Counted from the stretch's first letter, positions 30,341 to 39,604 are shown. The stretch is DNA of 64,000 bases from Pseudomonas sputi (GCF_021603585.1 NZ_BQHI01000012.1:111639-175638); one strand, 5' to 3'. The notes: generated by a model from the letters alone, not told the origin. Translations and numbers: made by a program.

Positions 30341-31192
30341 TCAAGAAGTTCTTGGTTTGCCGTCAATGGCCGGTTCTGCATCCTTTGTAGCAGGTGTGGC
30401 GCCGGTCAGGTGACGGGCAATCAGCCCGCGATACCCGGCAGCGCCGAGGCAGGCACCGACAATCGGTGCAAAAATCGGAATCAGGAAGTACGGGATTTCA
30501 CGTGCGCCGGTGAAGGAAATTTCACCCCAGCCGGCGAAGAAAGTCATCAGTTTCGGACCGAAGTCCCGGGCCGGGTTCATCGCGAAACCGGTCAGCGGGC
30601 CCATCGAGCTGCCGATCACTGCAATCAGCAGACCGATCAGCAGCGGCGCCAGCGGGCCTTTCGGCAGGCCGTTGTTGTCGTCGGTCAGGGACATGATCAC
30701 GCCCATCAGGATCGCGGTGATGATCACCTCGACCAGGAACGCCTGGGCAGTCGATAGCGCAGGGTTCGGGAAAGTGGAGAACACCGACGCCAGTTCCAGG
30801 CTGGCTTCAGTGCCACGAACCATATGGTGAGTCTGTTCGAAATCGAAGAACAGGTTGCTGTACAGCGTGTAAACCAACAGCGCGCCGCAGAAGGCGCCGG
30901 CGACCTGGGCCAGGATGTAGAACGGCAGTTTGCGCTTTTCGAAGTCGGCGAAAATGCTCAGGGCGATACTGACGGCAGGGTTCAGGTGCGCGCCGGAAAC
31001 GCCGGCGGTGAGGTAGATCGCCATGCTCACGCCGACGCCCCAGATGATGCTGATTTCCCACAGACCGAAGCTGGCGCCCGCGACCTTGAGCGCGGCGACA
31101 CAACCCGTACCGAAAAAGATCAGGAGGGCAGTACCCAGAAACTCGGCCAGGCACTGGCTCGAGAGCGAAGGTTGCTGTAACGCAGTTGTCAT
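30341..31192 (-). CDS. glpF: Glycerol facilitator (aquaglyceroporin)
   Basis: A 283-residue MIP-family channel with six membrane helices. Both pore motifs are visible, as NPAVS in the first repeat (GAHLNPAVSIALS) and NPARD in the second (GFAMNPARDFGPKL). The Asp after the second NPA box is the marker of glycerol channels rather than water-only aquaporins. The start at 31192 follows CGAGG. It is the first gene of glpFK; its promoter lies in the 360-base region upstream. Confidence 0.94.
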   Translation of the reverse strand: MTTALQQPSLSSQCLAEFLGTALLIFFGTGCVAALKVAGASFGLWEISIIWGVGVSMAIYLTAGVSGAHLNPAVSIALSIFADFEKRKLPFYILAQVAGAFCGALLVYTLYSNLFFDFEQTHHMVRGTEASLELASVFSTFPNPALSTAQAFLVEVIITAILMGVIMSLTDDNNGLPKGPLAPLLIGLLIAVIGSSMGPLTGFAMNPARDFGPKLMTFFAGWGEISFTGAREIPYFLIPIFAPIVGACLGAAGYRGLIARHLTGATPATKDAEPAIDGKPRTS

Positions 31193-31552
31193 TGAAAACC
31201 TCGGTTTTTGTTGTTGTCTGGCGCATTGCCGACAGGGCAAGGCGCGATTTTCGCCGAGGCAGGATCCCCATCCTGTTCCCGGTTTACTGCTGGATGCTGC
31301 GATGACGATAATTCTTACATTATTCAGATTCGAAAAAATATAGACAAGAAACAAACCTGTCAAAGGTCGAAAGTGAACCATCGGTCACAAATAAACTATC
31401 AGTCATGTGAATGATCCTGTGGGGCACCCGGCCTGCGCGGTGGTTATCGGCCTGTAAACCCCGGGAAACGTGGCGCGTGGTAGAGCCTTTTGCACAGCGA
31501 TGGCCTAAAATCCGCCGCAGGTTTTTTTGCCACTGCCGAGCCCGGAGCTGCC
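31193..31552. other. glpF-ybaK divergent intergenic region
   Basis: These 360 bases hold no recognisable gene. The part near 31310-31400 is AT-rich and should contain the glpF promoter. A weak GlpR-like dyad, TTC-AGATTC-GAA, sits at 31323-31334; it has the TTC-N6-GAA core but only about 10 of 18 matches to the GlpR consensus. The plus-strand part leads to ybaK, preceded by CCGGAG. Confidence 0.45.
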
Positions 31553-32023
31553 ATGACCCCTGCGTTGGACTTGTTGAAAAAAGTTCGTGCCGAACATCGC
31601 GTGCACAGTTACGAACATGACCCGAAGGCCGCGTCGTATGGTCTGGAGGCCGCGGAAAAACTGGGACTCGATCCGGCGCAGGTGTTCAAGACGCTGCTGG
31701 CGGCCAGTGAGAAGGGGGAGTTGCTGGTGGCGGTGGTGCCGGTCGTCGGAAGTCTCGACCTCAAGGGGCTTGCCCACGCCGCCGGCGTGAAAAAAGTCGA
31801 GATGGCCGACCCGGCCGCCGCGCAACGTTCCACCGGTTACCTGCTGGGTGGCATCAGCCCGCTGGGGCAAAAAAAGCGCCTGCGGACCTTCATCGATAAC
31901 TCGGCCCAGCCTTTTGCGACGATTTATGTCAGCGCCGGTCGGCGCGGGCTGGAAGTGGAACTGGCACCGGCGGTCCTGGCAGAACACACACAGGCGAAAT
32001 TTGCCGACATCGGTCGCCCTTGA
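31553..32023 (+). CDS. ybaK: Cys-tRNA(Pro)/Cys-tRNA(Cys) deacylase
   Basis: A 156-residue YbaK/EbsC-family editing protein that hydrolyses Cys wrongly attached to tRNA-Pro. Family segments are [53 protein letters not shown] and FVSAGRRG-like [14 protein letters not shown], with the functional Lys in VFKTL. The start is placed at 31553 after CCGGAGC; an upstream in-frame ATG at 31490 lacks a ribosome site. Confidence 0.9.
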   Translation: MTPALDLLKKVRAEHRVHSYEHDPKAASYGLEAAEKLGLDPAQVFKTLLAASEKGELLVAVVPVVGSLDLKGLAHAAGVKKVEMADPAAAQRSTGYLLGGISPLGQKKRLRTFIDNSAQPFATIYVSAGRRGLEVELAPAVLAEHTQAKFADIGRP

Positions 32024-32112
32024 CGTCTGTATGAAGAAAATTGGCCGGCACTGTCACTGGCGCTGATCCGGCCCGCGCTGCATGCTCGTTCAACTTGCAC
32101 AGGGAGAAGGTT

Positions 32113-32895
32113 ATGCAGCTCGAGTTTCATCAGGTCGACGCGTTCAGTGATCGGCCGTTCAGTGGCAATCCGGCAATGGTTTATCGGCTCGACGCGTGGC
32201 TCGCGGACGAACTGATGCAGAAGATCGCCGCCGAGCACAATCTGGCGGAAACCGCGTTTCTGGTGCGCGAAGGACAGGCGTGGCACATCCGCTGGTTCAC
32301 GCCGACCACCGAGGTGCCGCTGTGTGGTCATGCAACGCTGGCCAGCGCCTATGTGCTGTTCGAGATCTATAAGGAAAGCGCCGAGCGTCTGGACTTCACC
32401 TGCAAGTCCGGGCCGTTGAGCGTCAGCCGCGAAGGTGGCAGGTTGTGGCTGGATTTCCCGGCCATCGAAACGGTGGAAAAAGGCGTGACCGTGGAGATCG
32501 AGCGGGCATTGAATGTTCAGGCAGTGGATGTTCTGAGTTCCAACGAGCTGTTCGTGGTGCTGGAGTCCGAGCAGGCGGTGCTCGATTGCCAGCCGGACAT
32601 GGTCGCCCTCGCCAAATTGCCGTGGTTGGGCGCGATCGTCACCGCCCCGGGCAATCAGCATGATTTTGTCTCGCGCTATTTCGCTCCGGCTATCGGCATC
32701 AATGAAGACCCGGTGACCGGTTCGACCCATTGCAGCCTGATTCCGTACTGGTCGAAACGTCTGGGCAAATCGAGCCTGAGCGCCTGCCAGCGTTCGGCGC
32801 GGGGCGGTGAGCTGTTCTGTCGGCTGGAAGGCGAGCGGGTGAAGATCGGCGGGAATGCGACGCTGGTGGCCAGCGGCACGTTGATGCTGGGTTGA
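32113..32895 (+). CDS. PhzF-family isomerase/epimerase-like protein
   Basis: A 260-residue PhzF-superfamily protein. It shows the duplicated fold markers VDAFSDRPFSGNPAMVY, the catalytic Glu in EHNLAETAFLV, the conserved TEVPLCGHATLAS and the second-half INEDPVTGSTHC. Family members isomerise or epimerise small acids. The substrate is not predictable here, and no phenazine genes are nearby, so it is not PhzF itself. The start at 32113 follows AGGGAGAAGG. A terminator follows. Confidence 0.88.
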   Translation: MQLEFHQVDAFSDRPFSGNPAMVYRLDAWLADELMQKIAAEHNLAETAFLVREGQAWHIRWFTPTTEVPLCGHATLASAYVLFEIYKESAERLDFTCKSGPLSVSREGGRLWLDFPAIETVEKGVTVEIERALNVQAVDVLSSNELFVVLESEQAVLDCQPDMVALAKLPWLGAIVTAPGNQHDFVSRYFAPAIGINEDPVTGSTHCSLIPYWSKRLGKSSLSACQRSARGGELFCRLEGERVKIGGNATLVASGTLMLG

Positions 32896-32906
32896 GAGCA
32901 AAAAAC

Positions 32907-32938
32907 AAGGGAGCCATCAGGCTCCCTTATTGTTTTTG
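32907..32938. terminator. Terminator after the PhzF-like gene
   Basis: The stem AAGGGAGCC / GGCTCCCTT with loop ATCA is followed by ATTGTTTTTG. An A-run on the other side lets it also end the convergent ABC ATPase transcript. Confidence 0.85.
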
Positions 32939-32944
32939 TATCGA

Positions 32945-34054
32945 TCAGTGCGCAGTGCCATAGCGGCGAACGCCGCTTTCCAGCGCTGGAATCTGCGCGG
33001 CAGTGCTGCCGGAGGCCTGGAACAGCACCAGGTGTTCGGCCGCCACCCGAATCCCGACATCCGCACCCACCTGATGATCGGCGTGGCTCGGGAAGATCGA
33101 TTCCAGCTGTGCGCCGGTCGGCAGTTGCAGGCGATACAGAGTCGAGGCACCGAGGAATGTCTTGCCGACGATCCGCGCTTTCAACCCACTGTCCGGTGCA
33201 TAAACGATGTCATCCGGACGCAGCAGCACATCCACCGCGCCACCGATCGGCCAGGTGTAGGCGCGGTTGCCGCGCAGTTCGCCGAGTTCGGTTTGCACCG
33301 ATTCCGGGCTGCCGAGCTGGCCGCGAATGAAGTAACCCTGACCGATGAAGCTGGCGACGAAGGGTGTCGCCGGTTCGTGGTAGAGGTTGTAGGGCGTGTC
33401 CCACTGCTCCAGCCGGCCTTCCTTGAACACGCCGACGTGATCGCTGACGGCAAAGGCTTCTTCCTGATCGTGAGTCACCAGAATCGCGCTGGTGCCACGG
33501 GCCTTGAGGATGTCGCGCACTTCATGGCTGAGCTTGCGTCGCAACTCGCCATCGAGGTTGGAGAACGGCTCGTCGAGCAGTAACAGCTGCGGCTCCGGCG
33601 CCAGGGCGCGGGCGAGGGCGACCCGTTGTTGCTGGCCGCCGGACAGCTCATGGGGGAAGCGTTTGCCGAGGTTCTTGAGGTTGACCAGTTCCAGCAGCTC
33701 TTCGGTCACGCGCTCCTTGTTCGGGTGCTTGCGGATACCGAAGGCGATGTTGTCCGCGACACTCAGGTGCGGGAACAGCGCGTAGTCCTGGAAGACCATG
33801 CCGATCCGGCGTTTTTCCGGGGCGAGGGTGAAACCGGCGCTGGAGATCACCTCACCGCCGAGAGAGATTTCCCCTTCGTGCACCGGTTCGAAACCGGCAA
33901 TCGCGCGCAGGGTGGTGGTCTTGCCGCAACCGGACGAGCCGAGCAGGCAGCCGATGTCGCCGGCGTTGAGGTGCAGGTTGAGGTTCTGCACCACACGTTG
34001 ATCTTGATAGCCGCAAGCGAGGTTGCGCAGGTTCAGCAGTAATTCATGACTCAT
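32945..34054 (-). CDS. Orphan ABC transporter ATPase (FbpC/PotA type)
   Basis: A 369-residue ATPase with an N-terminal nucleotide-binding domain and a C-terminal TOBE-like regulatory region. Visible motifs are Walker [11 protein letters not shown]-loop [10 protein letters not shown], signature [12 protein letters not shown], Walker [13 protein letters not shown] and the switch His in VTHDQEEA. The type serves iron(III), polyamine or phosphonate importers. No permease or binding protein is beside it, so it must partner with subunits encoded elsewhere. Its ATG overlaps the argF stop as ATGA, an unusual coupling to arginine synthesis. Confidence 0.86.
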   Translation of the reverse strand: MSHELLLNLRNLACGYQDQRVVQNLNLHLNAGDIGCLLGSSGCGKTTTLRAIAGFEPVHEGEISLGGEVISSAGFTLAPEKRRIGMVFQDYALFPHLSVADNIAFGIRKHPNKERVTEELLELVNLKNLGKRFPHELSGGQQQRVALARALAPEPQLLLLDEPFSNLDGELRRKLSHEVRDILKARGTSAILVTHDQEEAFAVSDHVGVFKEGRLEQWDTPYNLYHEPATPFVASFIGQGYFIRGQLGSPESVQTELGELRGNRAYTWPIGGAVDVLLRPDDIVYAPDSGLKARIVGKTFLGASTLYRLQLPTGAQLESIFPSHADHQVGADVGIRVAAEHLVLFQASGSTAAQIPALESGVRRYGTAH

Positions 34055-34974
34055 GCGTGGTGATATGCCGGTTCGACAAGGAACTCGAGCAGGGCCTTCT
34101 GTGCGTGGAGACGGTTTTCTGCCTGATCCCAGGCGACGGAGCGCGGGTCATCGAGCAGGTCGAGGCTGATTTCCTCACCGCGGTGAGCGGGCAGGCAGTG
34201 CATGAATAGCACGTCATCGGCGGCCAGGTCGAGCAGGGCACGGTTGACCTGAAACGGCGCAAACAACTTCAGACGCTTGGCGGTTTCCTCTTCCTGGCCC
34301 ATGGAGGTCCAGACGTCGGTGCTGACCAGATGCGCGCCGCGCACGGCGTCTTTCGGGTCGCGGACGATGGTCACGCGGTCACCGGCCCTGGCCACGAATT
34401 CGGGGTTTGGCTCATAGCCTTCCGGGCAGGCCACGCGCAACTGGAAGTCGAACTGGATCGCCGCTTCTATATAGCTGTTGCACATGTTGTTGCCGTCGCC
34501 GATCCAGGCCACGGTCTTGCCCTGGATCGAGCCACGGTGCTCGAGGAAGGTCTGCATGTCGGCCAGCAACTGGCACGGGTGCAGGTCGTCGGACAGGCCG
34601 TTGATCACTGGCACGCGGGAGTTGGCGGCGAATTCGGTCAGGGTGCTGTGGGCAAAGGTACGGATCATCACCGCATCGAGCATGCTCGACATGACGATGG
34701 CGCAGTCGCCGATCGGCTCGCCACGGCCCAGCTGGGTGTCGCGCGGCGACAGGAAGATCGCCTGACCGCCGAGCTGGATCATGCCGGCTTCGAAGGAGAT
34801 GCGTGTGCGGGTCGAGGACTTCTCGAAGATCATCCCCAGGACGCGGTTTTTCAGAGGCTCGAACAGTACGCCGCGGTTACGCAGGTCCTTGAGCTCAACG
34901 CCTCGACGGATCACGCTGACCAGCTCTTCGGGCGTGCAATCCATCAGGGAGAGAAAGTGCCTTGCGCTCATCAT
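34051..34974 (-). CDS. argF: Ornithine carbamoyltransferase
   Basis: A 307-residue anabolic enzyme that joins carbamoyl phosphate and ornithine to give citrulline in arginine synthesis. The carbamoyl-phosphate loop is SSTRTRIS, and the ornithine-binding region includes HPCQLLAD and the catalytic Cys in [11 protein letters not shown]. The start is an ATGATG; either codon could serve. The promoter region carries a probable ArgR site. It is followed by the overlapping ABC ATPase. It cooperates with argG, also in this window. Confidence 0.95.
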   Translation of the reverse strand: MMSARHFLSLMDCTPEELVSVIRRGVELKDLRNRGVLFEPLKNRVLGMIFEKSSTRTRISFEAGMIQLGGQAIFLSPRDTQLGRGEPIGDCAIVMSSMLDAVMIRTFAHSTLTEFAANSRVPVINGLSDDLHPCQLLADMQTFLEHRGSIQGKTVAWIGDGNNMCNSYIEAAIQFDFQLRVACPEGYEPNPEFVARAGDRVTIVRDPKDAVRGAHLVSTDVWTSMGQEEETAKRLKLFAPFQVNRALLDLAADDVLFMHCLPAHRGEEISLDLLDDPRSVAWDQAENRLHAQKALLEFLVEPAYHHA

Positions 34975-35098
34975 TGACTACCTTTTTGCTACAGACCGCA
35001 GATGCTCAAAGCCTTGTTTATCGGAACAACGGGCGAGACCTGCGGCGTAAGCCGCACGGGGGCGACGAAATAGGGGAAGGCGCGATATTGACACTAAA

Positions 35099-35119
35099 TG
35101 TCGCGTTTTTCCAATAGGC
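35099..35119. promoter_or_regulatory. Probable ArgR operator of argF
   Basis: TGTCGC-N8-AA-N5 matches exactly the half-site pattern reported for P. aeruginosa ArgR. It lies 125 bases upstream of the argF start and overlaps a plausible minus-strand -35 (TTGGAA) and the spacer. This would let ArgR with arginine block transcription. Confidence 0.55.
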
Positions 35120-35319
35120 TACGGTTTTTGCAGAAATGCGCCGGGTTGTCAGCAGCGCGAACGCTGTGATTTCCGGTCAGTTTTCGAGGGGGCCGCGAGG
35201 CCTTTGTACACTGGCCCCACCGGGCTTGGCAATCCGGCGCGGCGGGGATGGCATCGCCCTGGTCGGTTTGCGACCGGTGAGCCACCGGTTCGCTTGGTCG
35301 GATGCACGGGTTGAAACAT

Positions 35320-35347
35320 TTGCTAAAGCAAAGTGCTGGGTTATAAA
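35320..35347 (+). promoter_or_regulatory. Candidate sigma-70 promoter
   Basis: A -35 TTGCTA and a -10 TATAAA are separated by 16 bases and lie 31 bases upstream of the ATG at 35378. It is the best housekeeping promoter seen in this intergenic region. Confidence 0.4.
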
Positions 35348-35377
35348 TAAATCACGAGCGACGCAGGAAGCCTCCGC

Positions 35378-35668
35378 ATGGAATCGAAAGAACAACTGTT
35401 AATGGAACTGCTGGGCCACACGGCACGCTCATTGACCCACCTTACCGCCTCGATGACCTCGATGTCCTTCGAACTGATGCGCAGTGAAGACGACGTGGTC
35501 AAGGCCGCCAGCCGGCAGATGATCGACCGCATGGCGACCATCAGCGCCGGGCTCGACGAGCATTGGCGACTGATCGGCGAACTCACCGGCGTCCACATCG
35601 CCCAAGAGCAGATCGAGACTATCCAGGAAATCCAGCTGGCCGCACCACCCCAGCTTCCGGCGAACTGA
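35378..35668 (+). CDS. Small conserved hypothetical protein
   Basis: A 96-residue soluble, helix-rich protein with many Met residues in its N-terminal half (LTHLTASMTSMSFELMRSED). There is no signal peptide, membrane helix or known motif. AGGAAG lies upstream of the ATG. It is separated by 131 bases from the molybdopterin oxidoreductase. The coding pattern (GC-rich third positions) supports a real gene. The function is unknown. Confidence 0.7.
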   Translation: MESKEQLLMELLGHTARSLTHLTASMTSMSFELMRSEDDVVKAASRQMIDRMATISAGLDEHWRLIGELTGVHIAQEQIETIQEIQLAAPPQLPAN

Positions 35669-35799
35669 CGCGGGTCTATCGGCCGGCCTGATGGCCGCCG
35701 ATTCACAAGACGAACGTCGCTGGCGCTGCATCGGGTCGCGGGCCATAGTTTTGTTCCCGCAGGCGTGATTGCCTGCCCCGAACAAGACAGAGACTGGCC

Positions 35800-37905
35800 A
35801 TGACCAAGACTCTCCATCACCGTGCCTGCCACCTGTGTGAAGCCATCTGCGGCTTGACCATCGAAACCACCGAAACCGACAACCAGGTGCAGATCACCTC
35901 GATCAAGGGCGATGCCCTGGACACGTTCAGTCGTGGGCACATCTGCCCCAAGGCCGTGGCGCTGCAAGATATCCAGAACGACCCGGATCGCCTGCGCCAG
36001 CCGATGCGCCGGGTCGGCAGCGAATGGCTGCCCATCGAGTGGGATGAAGCGTTCGAACTGGTCGCCGAAAAACTCTCGGCGATTCAGGAGCGTCATGGGC
36101 AGAACGCGGTGGCGGTGTATCAGGGCAACCCCAGCGTGCATAACTACGGGCTGATGACCCACAGCAATTACTTCCTCGGCCTGTTGAAAACCCGCAACCG
36201 CTATTCGGCGACATCGGTCGATCAACTGCCCCATCACTTGACCAGCTATCTGATGTACGGCCACGGCTTGCTGCTGCCCATTCCGGATATCGATCACACC
36301 GACTTCATGCTGATCCTGGGCGGCAATCCACTGGCGTCCAACGGCAGCATCATGACCGTGCCGGATGTCGAGAAGCGTCTGAAGGCGATTCAGGCCCGGG
36401 GCGGCAAAGTGGTGGTGGTCGATCCTCGGCGCAGCGAGACGGCGGCGCTGGCCGATCAGCATCTGTTCGTGCGTCCGGGGGGCGATGCGGCGTTGCTGTT
36501 TGGCGTGCTCAATACTCTTTTCGCCGAGGGACTGACCTCGGACAGCCATCTGCCGGTGGACGGTCTGGACGAAGTGCGCGCGGCGGTGGCGGGTTTCACC
36601 GCTGAAACCATGAGCCCGTTGTGCGCGGTTCCCGCCGAACAGATCCGTCAATTGGCCCGGGACTTCGCCGCGGCGCCAAGCGCCGTTTGCTACGGCCGGA
36701 TGGGGGTTTCCACTCAGGCTTTCGGCACGCTGTGCCATTGGCTCGTGCAGTTGATCAATCTGGTGACCGGCAATCTCGACCGCGTTGGCGGTGCCTTGTG
36801 CACCGAGCCTGCGGTGGATCTGGTGGCGTCCACTTCGGGCGGGCATTTCAACAAATGGCAGAGCCGCGTGTCCGGGCGCCCTGAATACGGCGGCGAGTTG
36901 CCGGTCTCGGCGCTGGCCGAAGAAATGCTCACCGAAGGCGAAGGTCAGATCCGCGCGCTGATCACCGTGGCCGGCAATCCTGTCCTGTCCACGCCCAATG
37001 GCCGGCAACTGGAGCAGGCGCTGGACGGGCTGGAGTTCATGGTCAGTGTCGATCTGTACATCAACGAAACCACGCGCTATGCCGACCTGATCCTGCCGTC
37101 GACTTCGGCGCTGGAGAACGATCACTACGACACCACCTTCAACCTGTTTGCGGTGCGCAACGTCACTCGTTTCAACCGGGCGATCCTTGCCAAACCCGAA
37201 GGTGCGCTGCATGACTGGGAGATTTTCGTCGGCCTGGCCAAGGCCTTTGCCGCGAAGACCGGCAAGGAGCTGAAACCGACGATGCCGCCGGCGAAGATGA
37301 TCGACATGGGATTGCGCATGGGCGCCTATGGCGATGCGTCCGAGCATAAATTGTCGCTGGCGACGCTGTTCGATCATCCGCACGGCGTTGATCTGGGAGC
37401 GCTGAAACCCAACCTGACACCACGATTGAAGACCGCCAATCAACGAGTTCAGGCGGCGCCGCCGGAAATCCTGGCCGACCTGGCGCGCTTCGCCGCGTTG
37501 CGGGCGCCAGCCGCCGATGAGCTGTTGATGATCGGCCGCCGTCATGTACGCAGTAATAATTCGTGGATGCACAATTACCATCGTTTGGTGAAGGGCAAGC
37601 CGCGTCATCAGTTGCTGATGAATCCGGACGATCTCGCCAGTCGTGGGCTCAGTGATGGCCAGCTTGTGCGCGTGAGTTCACGGGTCGGGCAGATCGAGGT
37701 CGAGGTGCTGGGCAGTGCGGACATGATGAAAGGCGTGGTCAGCCTGCCGCACGGATGGGGCCACGCCCGGCCGGGGGTGCAGATGGCGATTGCCAGTGGG
37801 CAACCCGGCTCCAGCGCCAATGACCTGACCGACGAATGCCAGCTCGACGAGCTGTCAGGCAACGCGGCGCTCAATGGTGTGCCGGTGACCGTGGCGGCGG
37901 CGTGA
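35800..37905 (+). CDS. Orphan molybdopterin oxidoreductase with [4Fe-4S] cluster
   Basis: A 701-residue DMSO-reductase-family enzyme. The N-terminal cluster motif is CHLCEAIC followed by a distal Cys in HICPKA. Molybdopterin-binding regions include LGGNPLASNGS and VVDPRRSETAALAD, and the C-terminal dinucleotide domain is at about 590-695 (LLMNPDDLASRGLSDGQLV, LPHGWGH). There is no Tat or Sec signal, so it is cytoplasmic. No partner Fe-S or membrane subunit lies nearby. The cofactor-ligand position in SATSVDQLPHH is not Cys or SeCys. The substrate is unknown; annotation as nitrate or formate enzyme would be unsupported. Confidence 0.85.
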   Translation: MTKTLHHRACHLCEAICGLTIETTETDNQVQITSIKGDALDTFSRGHICPKAVALQDIQNDPDRLRQPMRRVGSEWLPIEWDEAFELVAEKLSAIQERHGQNAVAVYQGNPSVHNYGLMTHSNYFLGLLKTRNRYSATSVDQLPHHLTSYLMYGHGLLLPIPDIDHTDFMLILGGNPLASNGSIMTVPDVEKRLKAIQARGGKVVVVDPRRSETAALADQHLFVRPGGDAALLFGVLNTLFAEGLTSDSHLPVDGLDEVRAAVAGFTAETMSPLCAVPAEQIRQLARDFAAAPSAVCYGRMGVSTQAFGTLCHWLVQLINLVTGNLDRVGGALCTEPAVDLVASTSGGHFNKWQSRVSGRPEYGGELPVSALAEEMLTEGEGQIRALITVAGNPVLSTPNGRQLEQALDGLEFMVSVDLYINETTRYADLILPSTSALENDHYDTTFNLFAVRNVTRFNRAILAKPEGALHDWEIFVGLAKAFAAKTGKELKPTMPPAKMIDMGLRMGAYGDASEHKLSLATLFDHPHGVDLGALKPNLTPRLKTANQRVQAAPPEILADLARFAALRAPAADELLMIGRRHVRSNNSWMHNYHRLVKGKPRHQLLMNPDDLASRGLSDGQLVRVSSRVGQIEVEVLGSADMMKGVVSLPHGWGHARPGVQMAIASGQPGSSANDLTDECQLDELSGNAALNGVPVTVAAA

Positions 37906-38002
37906 GCATGTCTGTCGGGGAGACCGAGCAGGGCGCTCGGGATTCCGTTACAATGCGCCACCGTGCCGACCCATGAGTCGGAAAGTTCAGCCGAGGTGCT
38001 CC

Positions 38003-38344
38003 ATGGATATCATCGAAACGATTAAAGAGCAGATTGCCAACAACACCATTCTGCTTTACATGAAAGGCTCGCCGAATGCCCCGCAGTGTGGCTTCTCCGC
38101 GAAAGCTGCGCAGGCTGTGATGGGCTGTGGCGAGAAGTTCGCCTACGTCGACATCCTGCAGAACCCGGAAATCCGTGCCAACCTGCCGAAGTACGCCAAC
38201 TGGCCGACTTTCCCGCAGTTGTGGGTAGCCGGTGAACTGGTCGGCGGCAGCGACATCATGGCTGAAATGTTCGCCAACGGTGAGCTGCAGACCCTGGTCA
38301 AGGAAGCATCCGCCAAGGCGGCTGCGGCCAAGTCCGAAGCCTGA
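38003..38344 (+). CDS. grxD: Monothiol glutaredoxin (Grx4 type)
   Basis: A 113-residue CGFS-type glutaredoxin. The active site CGFS lies in PNAPQCGFSAKAAQ, preceded by the conserved LYMKGSP, and the glutathione-binding segment WPTFPQLWVAGELVGGSDI follows. Family members carry a glutathione-bridged [2Fe-2S] cluster and pass it to target proteins. The start at 38003 follows GAGG; an in-frame ATG at 37973 has no ribosome site. It sits beside bacterioferritin and its ferredoxin, a coherent iron-handling cluster. A C-terminal Ala/Lys-rich tail extends past the core. Confidence 0.93.
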   Translation: MDIIETIKEQIANNTILLYMKGSPNAPQCGFSAKAAQAVMGCGEKFAYVDILQNPEIRANLPKYANWPTFPQLWVAGELVGGSDIMAEMFANGELQTLVKEASAKAAAAKSEA

Positions 38345-38387
38345 TTGGTTTCTGTCCGGACTTCGGCAATCCCGAAGTCCAGGCAAT

Positions 38388-38424
38388 AAAAAGCCCCGCC
38401 TCTCCAAAGAGGGCGGGGCTTTTT
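38388..38424. terminator. Bidirectional terminator between grxD and bfr
   Basis: The stem AAAAGCCCCGCC-TCT / AGA-GGGCGGGGCTTTT has a loop CCAA and one bulged base. It ends with TTTTT on one side and has AAAAA on the other. The convergent genes grxD and bfr both end here. Confidence 0.87.
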
Positions 38425-38450
38425 AGTGTCTCGAGTTCAGCGCTGGCTAA

Positions 38451-38927
38451 TTACTCGTCTTCGCCCATCTGCGATTGCAGATAGTTCTCGAGACCGACTT
38501 TGTCGATCAGGCCCAGTTGGGTTTCCAGCCAGTCGATGTGTTCTTCTTCGGACTCGAGAATGTCTTCGAGCAGTTCACGGCTGCCGAAGTCACCCACCGA
38601 TTCGCAATGCGCGATGGCGGCTTTCAGGTCAGCGTGACCGGTCTTCTCGATGCGCAGGTCGCACTCCAGCATTTCCTGGGTGTGCTCGCCGATGTGCAGC
38701 TTGCCCAGATCCTGCACGTTCGGCAGGCCTTCGAGGAACAGAATGCGCTTGATCAGCTTGTCCGCGTGCTTCATCTCGTCGATGGATTCGTGGTACTCGT
38801 GTTTGCCGAGCTTGTTCAGGCCCCAATCTTCATACATGCGTGCATGCAGGAAGTACTGATTGATCGCGACCAGCTCATTGGCAAGGATCTTGTTGAGATG
38901 CTGGATGACTGTTACGTCGCCTTTCAT
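38451..38927 (-). CDS. bfrB: Bacterioferritin (BfrB type)
   Basis: A 158-residue iron-storage subunit that assembles into a 24-mer with heme between subunits. The heme-ligand Met lies in [12 protein letters not shown], near residue 52. Ferroxidase residues are visible in [23 protein letters not shown] and [10 protein letters not shown]. It oxidises and stores Fe2+ and releases it with electrons from Bfd, encoded next door. The promoter is probably within the AT-rich 38930-39080 region (a -10 TATAAA read on the minus strand). Confidence 0.93.
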   Translation of the reverse strand: MKGDVTVIQHLNKILANELVAINQYFLHARMYEDWGLNKLGKHEYHESIDEMKHADKLIKRILFLEGLPNVQDLGKLHIGEHTQEMLECDLRIEKTGHADLKAAIAHCESVGDFGSRELLEDILESEEEHIDWLETQLGLIDKVGLENYLQSQMGEDE

Positions 38928-39084
38928 GATGGGAGTCCTGCCCTAAGTAGCGGTATATAAGGCAGAGTTTGAGCTTGGTGTTTATAAGTGTCAAACCTAA
39001 GTTATTGAATAATAAATGAAAATTAATCGGAATAAGAATGTTTGTGTTCCGCGTCTAGACGCTAAGCAGTTGATTTTCAGGCAT

Positions 39085-39110
39085 AAAAAAACCGGACATA
39101 AGTCCGGTTC
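39085..39110 (-). terminator. Terminator of bfd
   Basis: The stem ACCGGAC / GTCCGGT with loop ATAA is followed on the minus strand by seven T. It lies just after the bfd stop. Confidence 0.82.
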
Positions 39111-39126
39111 TTCGAATTCGGGATAA

Positions 39127-39345
39127 TTACGCGGCGGTAAATTCTGCCGGGTAGGGGATCGCAGCCTGGGCGGTTTGCAGCTTGGTCAGGGTTTCGCGAA
39201 CCACTTCCTTCGCCAGGCATGCACATTTGCCGCATTGACTGGCGACGCCGGTGGCCTGACGGACTTCTTTATAGCTGCAGCAACCTTCATAGATCGCTTC
39301 GCGGATCTGTCCGTCGGTGACGCCAGTGCAGAGGCAAACATACAT
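39127..39345 (-). CDS. bfd: Bacterioferritin-associated ferredoxin
   Basis: A 72-residue [2Fe-2S] protein. The cluster ligands are visible as CLC near the N-terminus (MYVCLCTGVTDGQI) and CGKC (ASQCGKCACLAK), the Bfd pattern CxC plus CxxC. It binds BfrB and supplies electrons to release stored iron. The start at 39345 is chosen from the family N-terminus; the ORF extends 10 codons further upstream. A Fur-box-like sequence lies upstream, which fits derepression under iron starvation. Confidence 0.92.
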   Translation of the reverse strand: MYVCLCTGVTDGQIREAIYEGCCSYKEVRQATGVASQCGKCACLAKEVVRETLTKLQTAQAAIPYPAEFTAA

Positions 39346-39394
39346 AAGTGAGAACCGTCGCTGGTTGTGACTCAATTGCGATGGATCTTAATGT

Positions 39395-39413
39395 TAACGA
39401 GAATGATTGTCAA
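39395..39413. promoter_or_regulatory. Candidate Fur box upstream of bfd
   Basis: TAACGAGAATGATTGTCAA contains GAGAATGATTGTC, close to the Fur consensus core GATAATGATAATCATTATC. It lies 50 bases upstream of the bfd start, where a bound repressor would block the promoter. Confidence 0.55.
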
Positions 39414-39541
39414 AGTGCTTTCCCAAGGGTTTTCGTCGCCAATGGCTGTGACTGACGAACGGTGGTACATGGCTGAATGCCAGCCGGGATTTCGCGAAAA
39501 ACCTTTAAGGACAGTCGAAAAACGCAGTGTATGATGGTCGG

Positions 39542-39604
39542 CCCTTGCGAAGGGGGTTCGTGTCACAGGGCTGTCGCCTGAGGGTGGCAGGCTGGCGCGA
39601 ACCC
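39542..39604 (+). other. Structured 5' leader of the peroxiredoxin gene
   Basis: The outer stem GGGTTCG / CGAACCC (39554-39560, 39598-39604) encloses a second stem GTCGCC / GGTGGC with loop TGAG. An alternative hairpin CCCTT-GCG-AAGGG (39542-39554) shares bases with the outer stem, so the two are mutually exclusive. It ends 32 bases before the ATG at 39637. It could be a stabilising leader or a switch; no known riboswitch class was recognised. Confidence 0.4.

Larger units (their letters stand above)
34975..35377. other. argF upstream region
   Basis: These 403 bases lie between divergent argF and the small gene at 35378. They contain a probable ArgR operator (35099-35119) over the argF promoter and a candidate promoter for the small gene (35320-35347). 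Nothing coding was recognised in between. Confidence 0.6.

Noticed and set aside
32113-32895. Phenazine synthesis gene phzF
   Set aside because: Only the PhzF superfamily fold is shared; no other phenazine genes are in the window.
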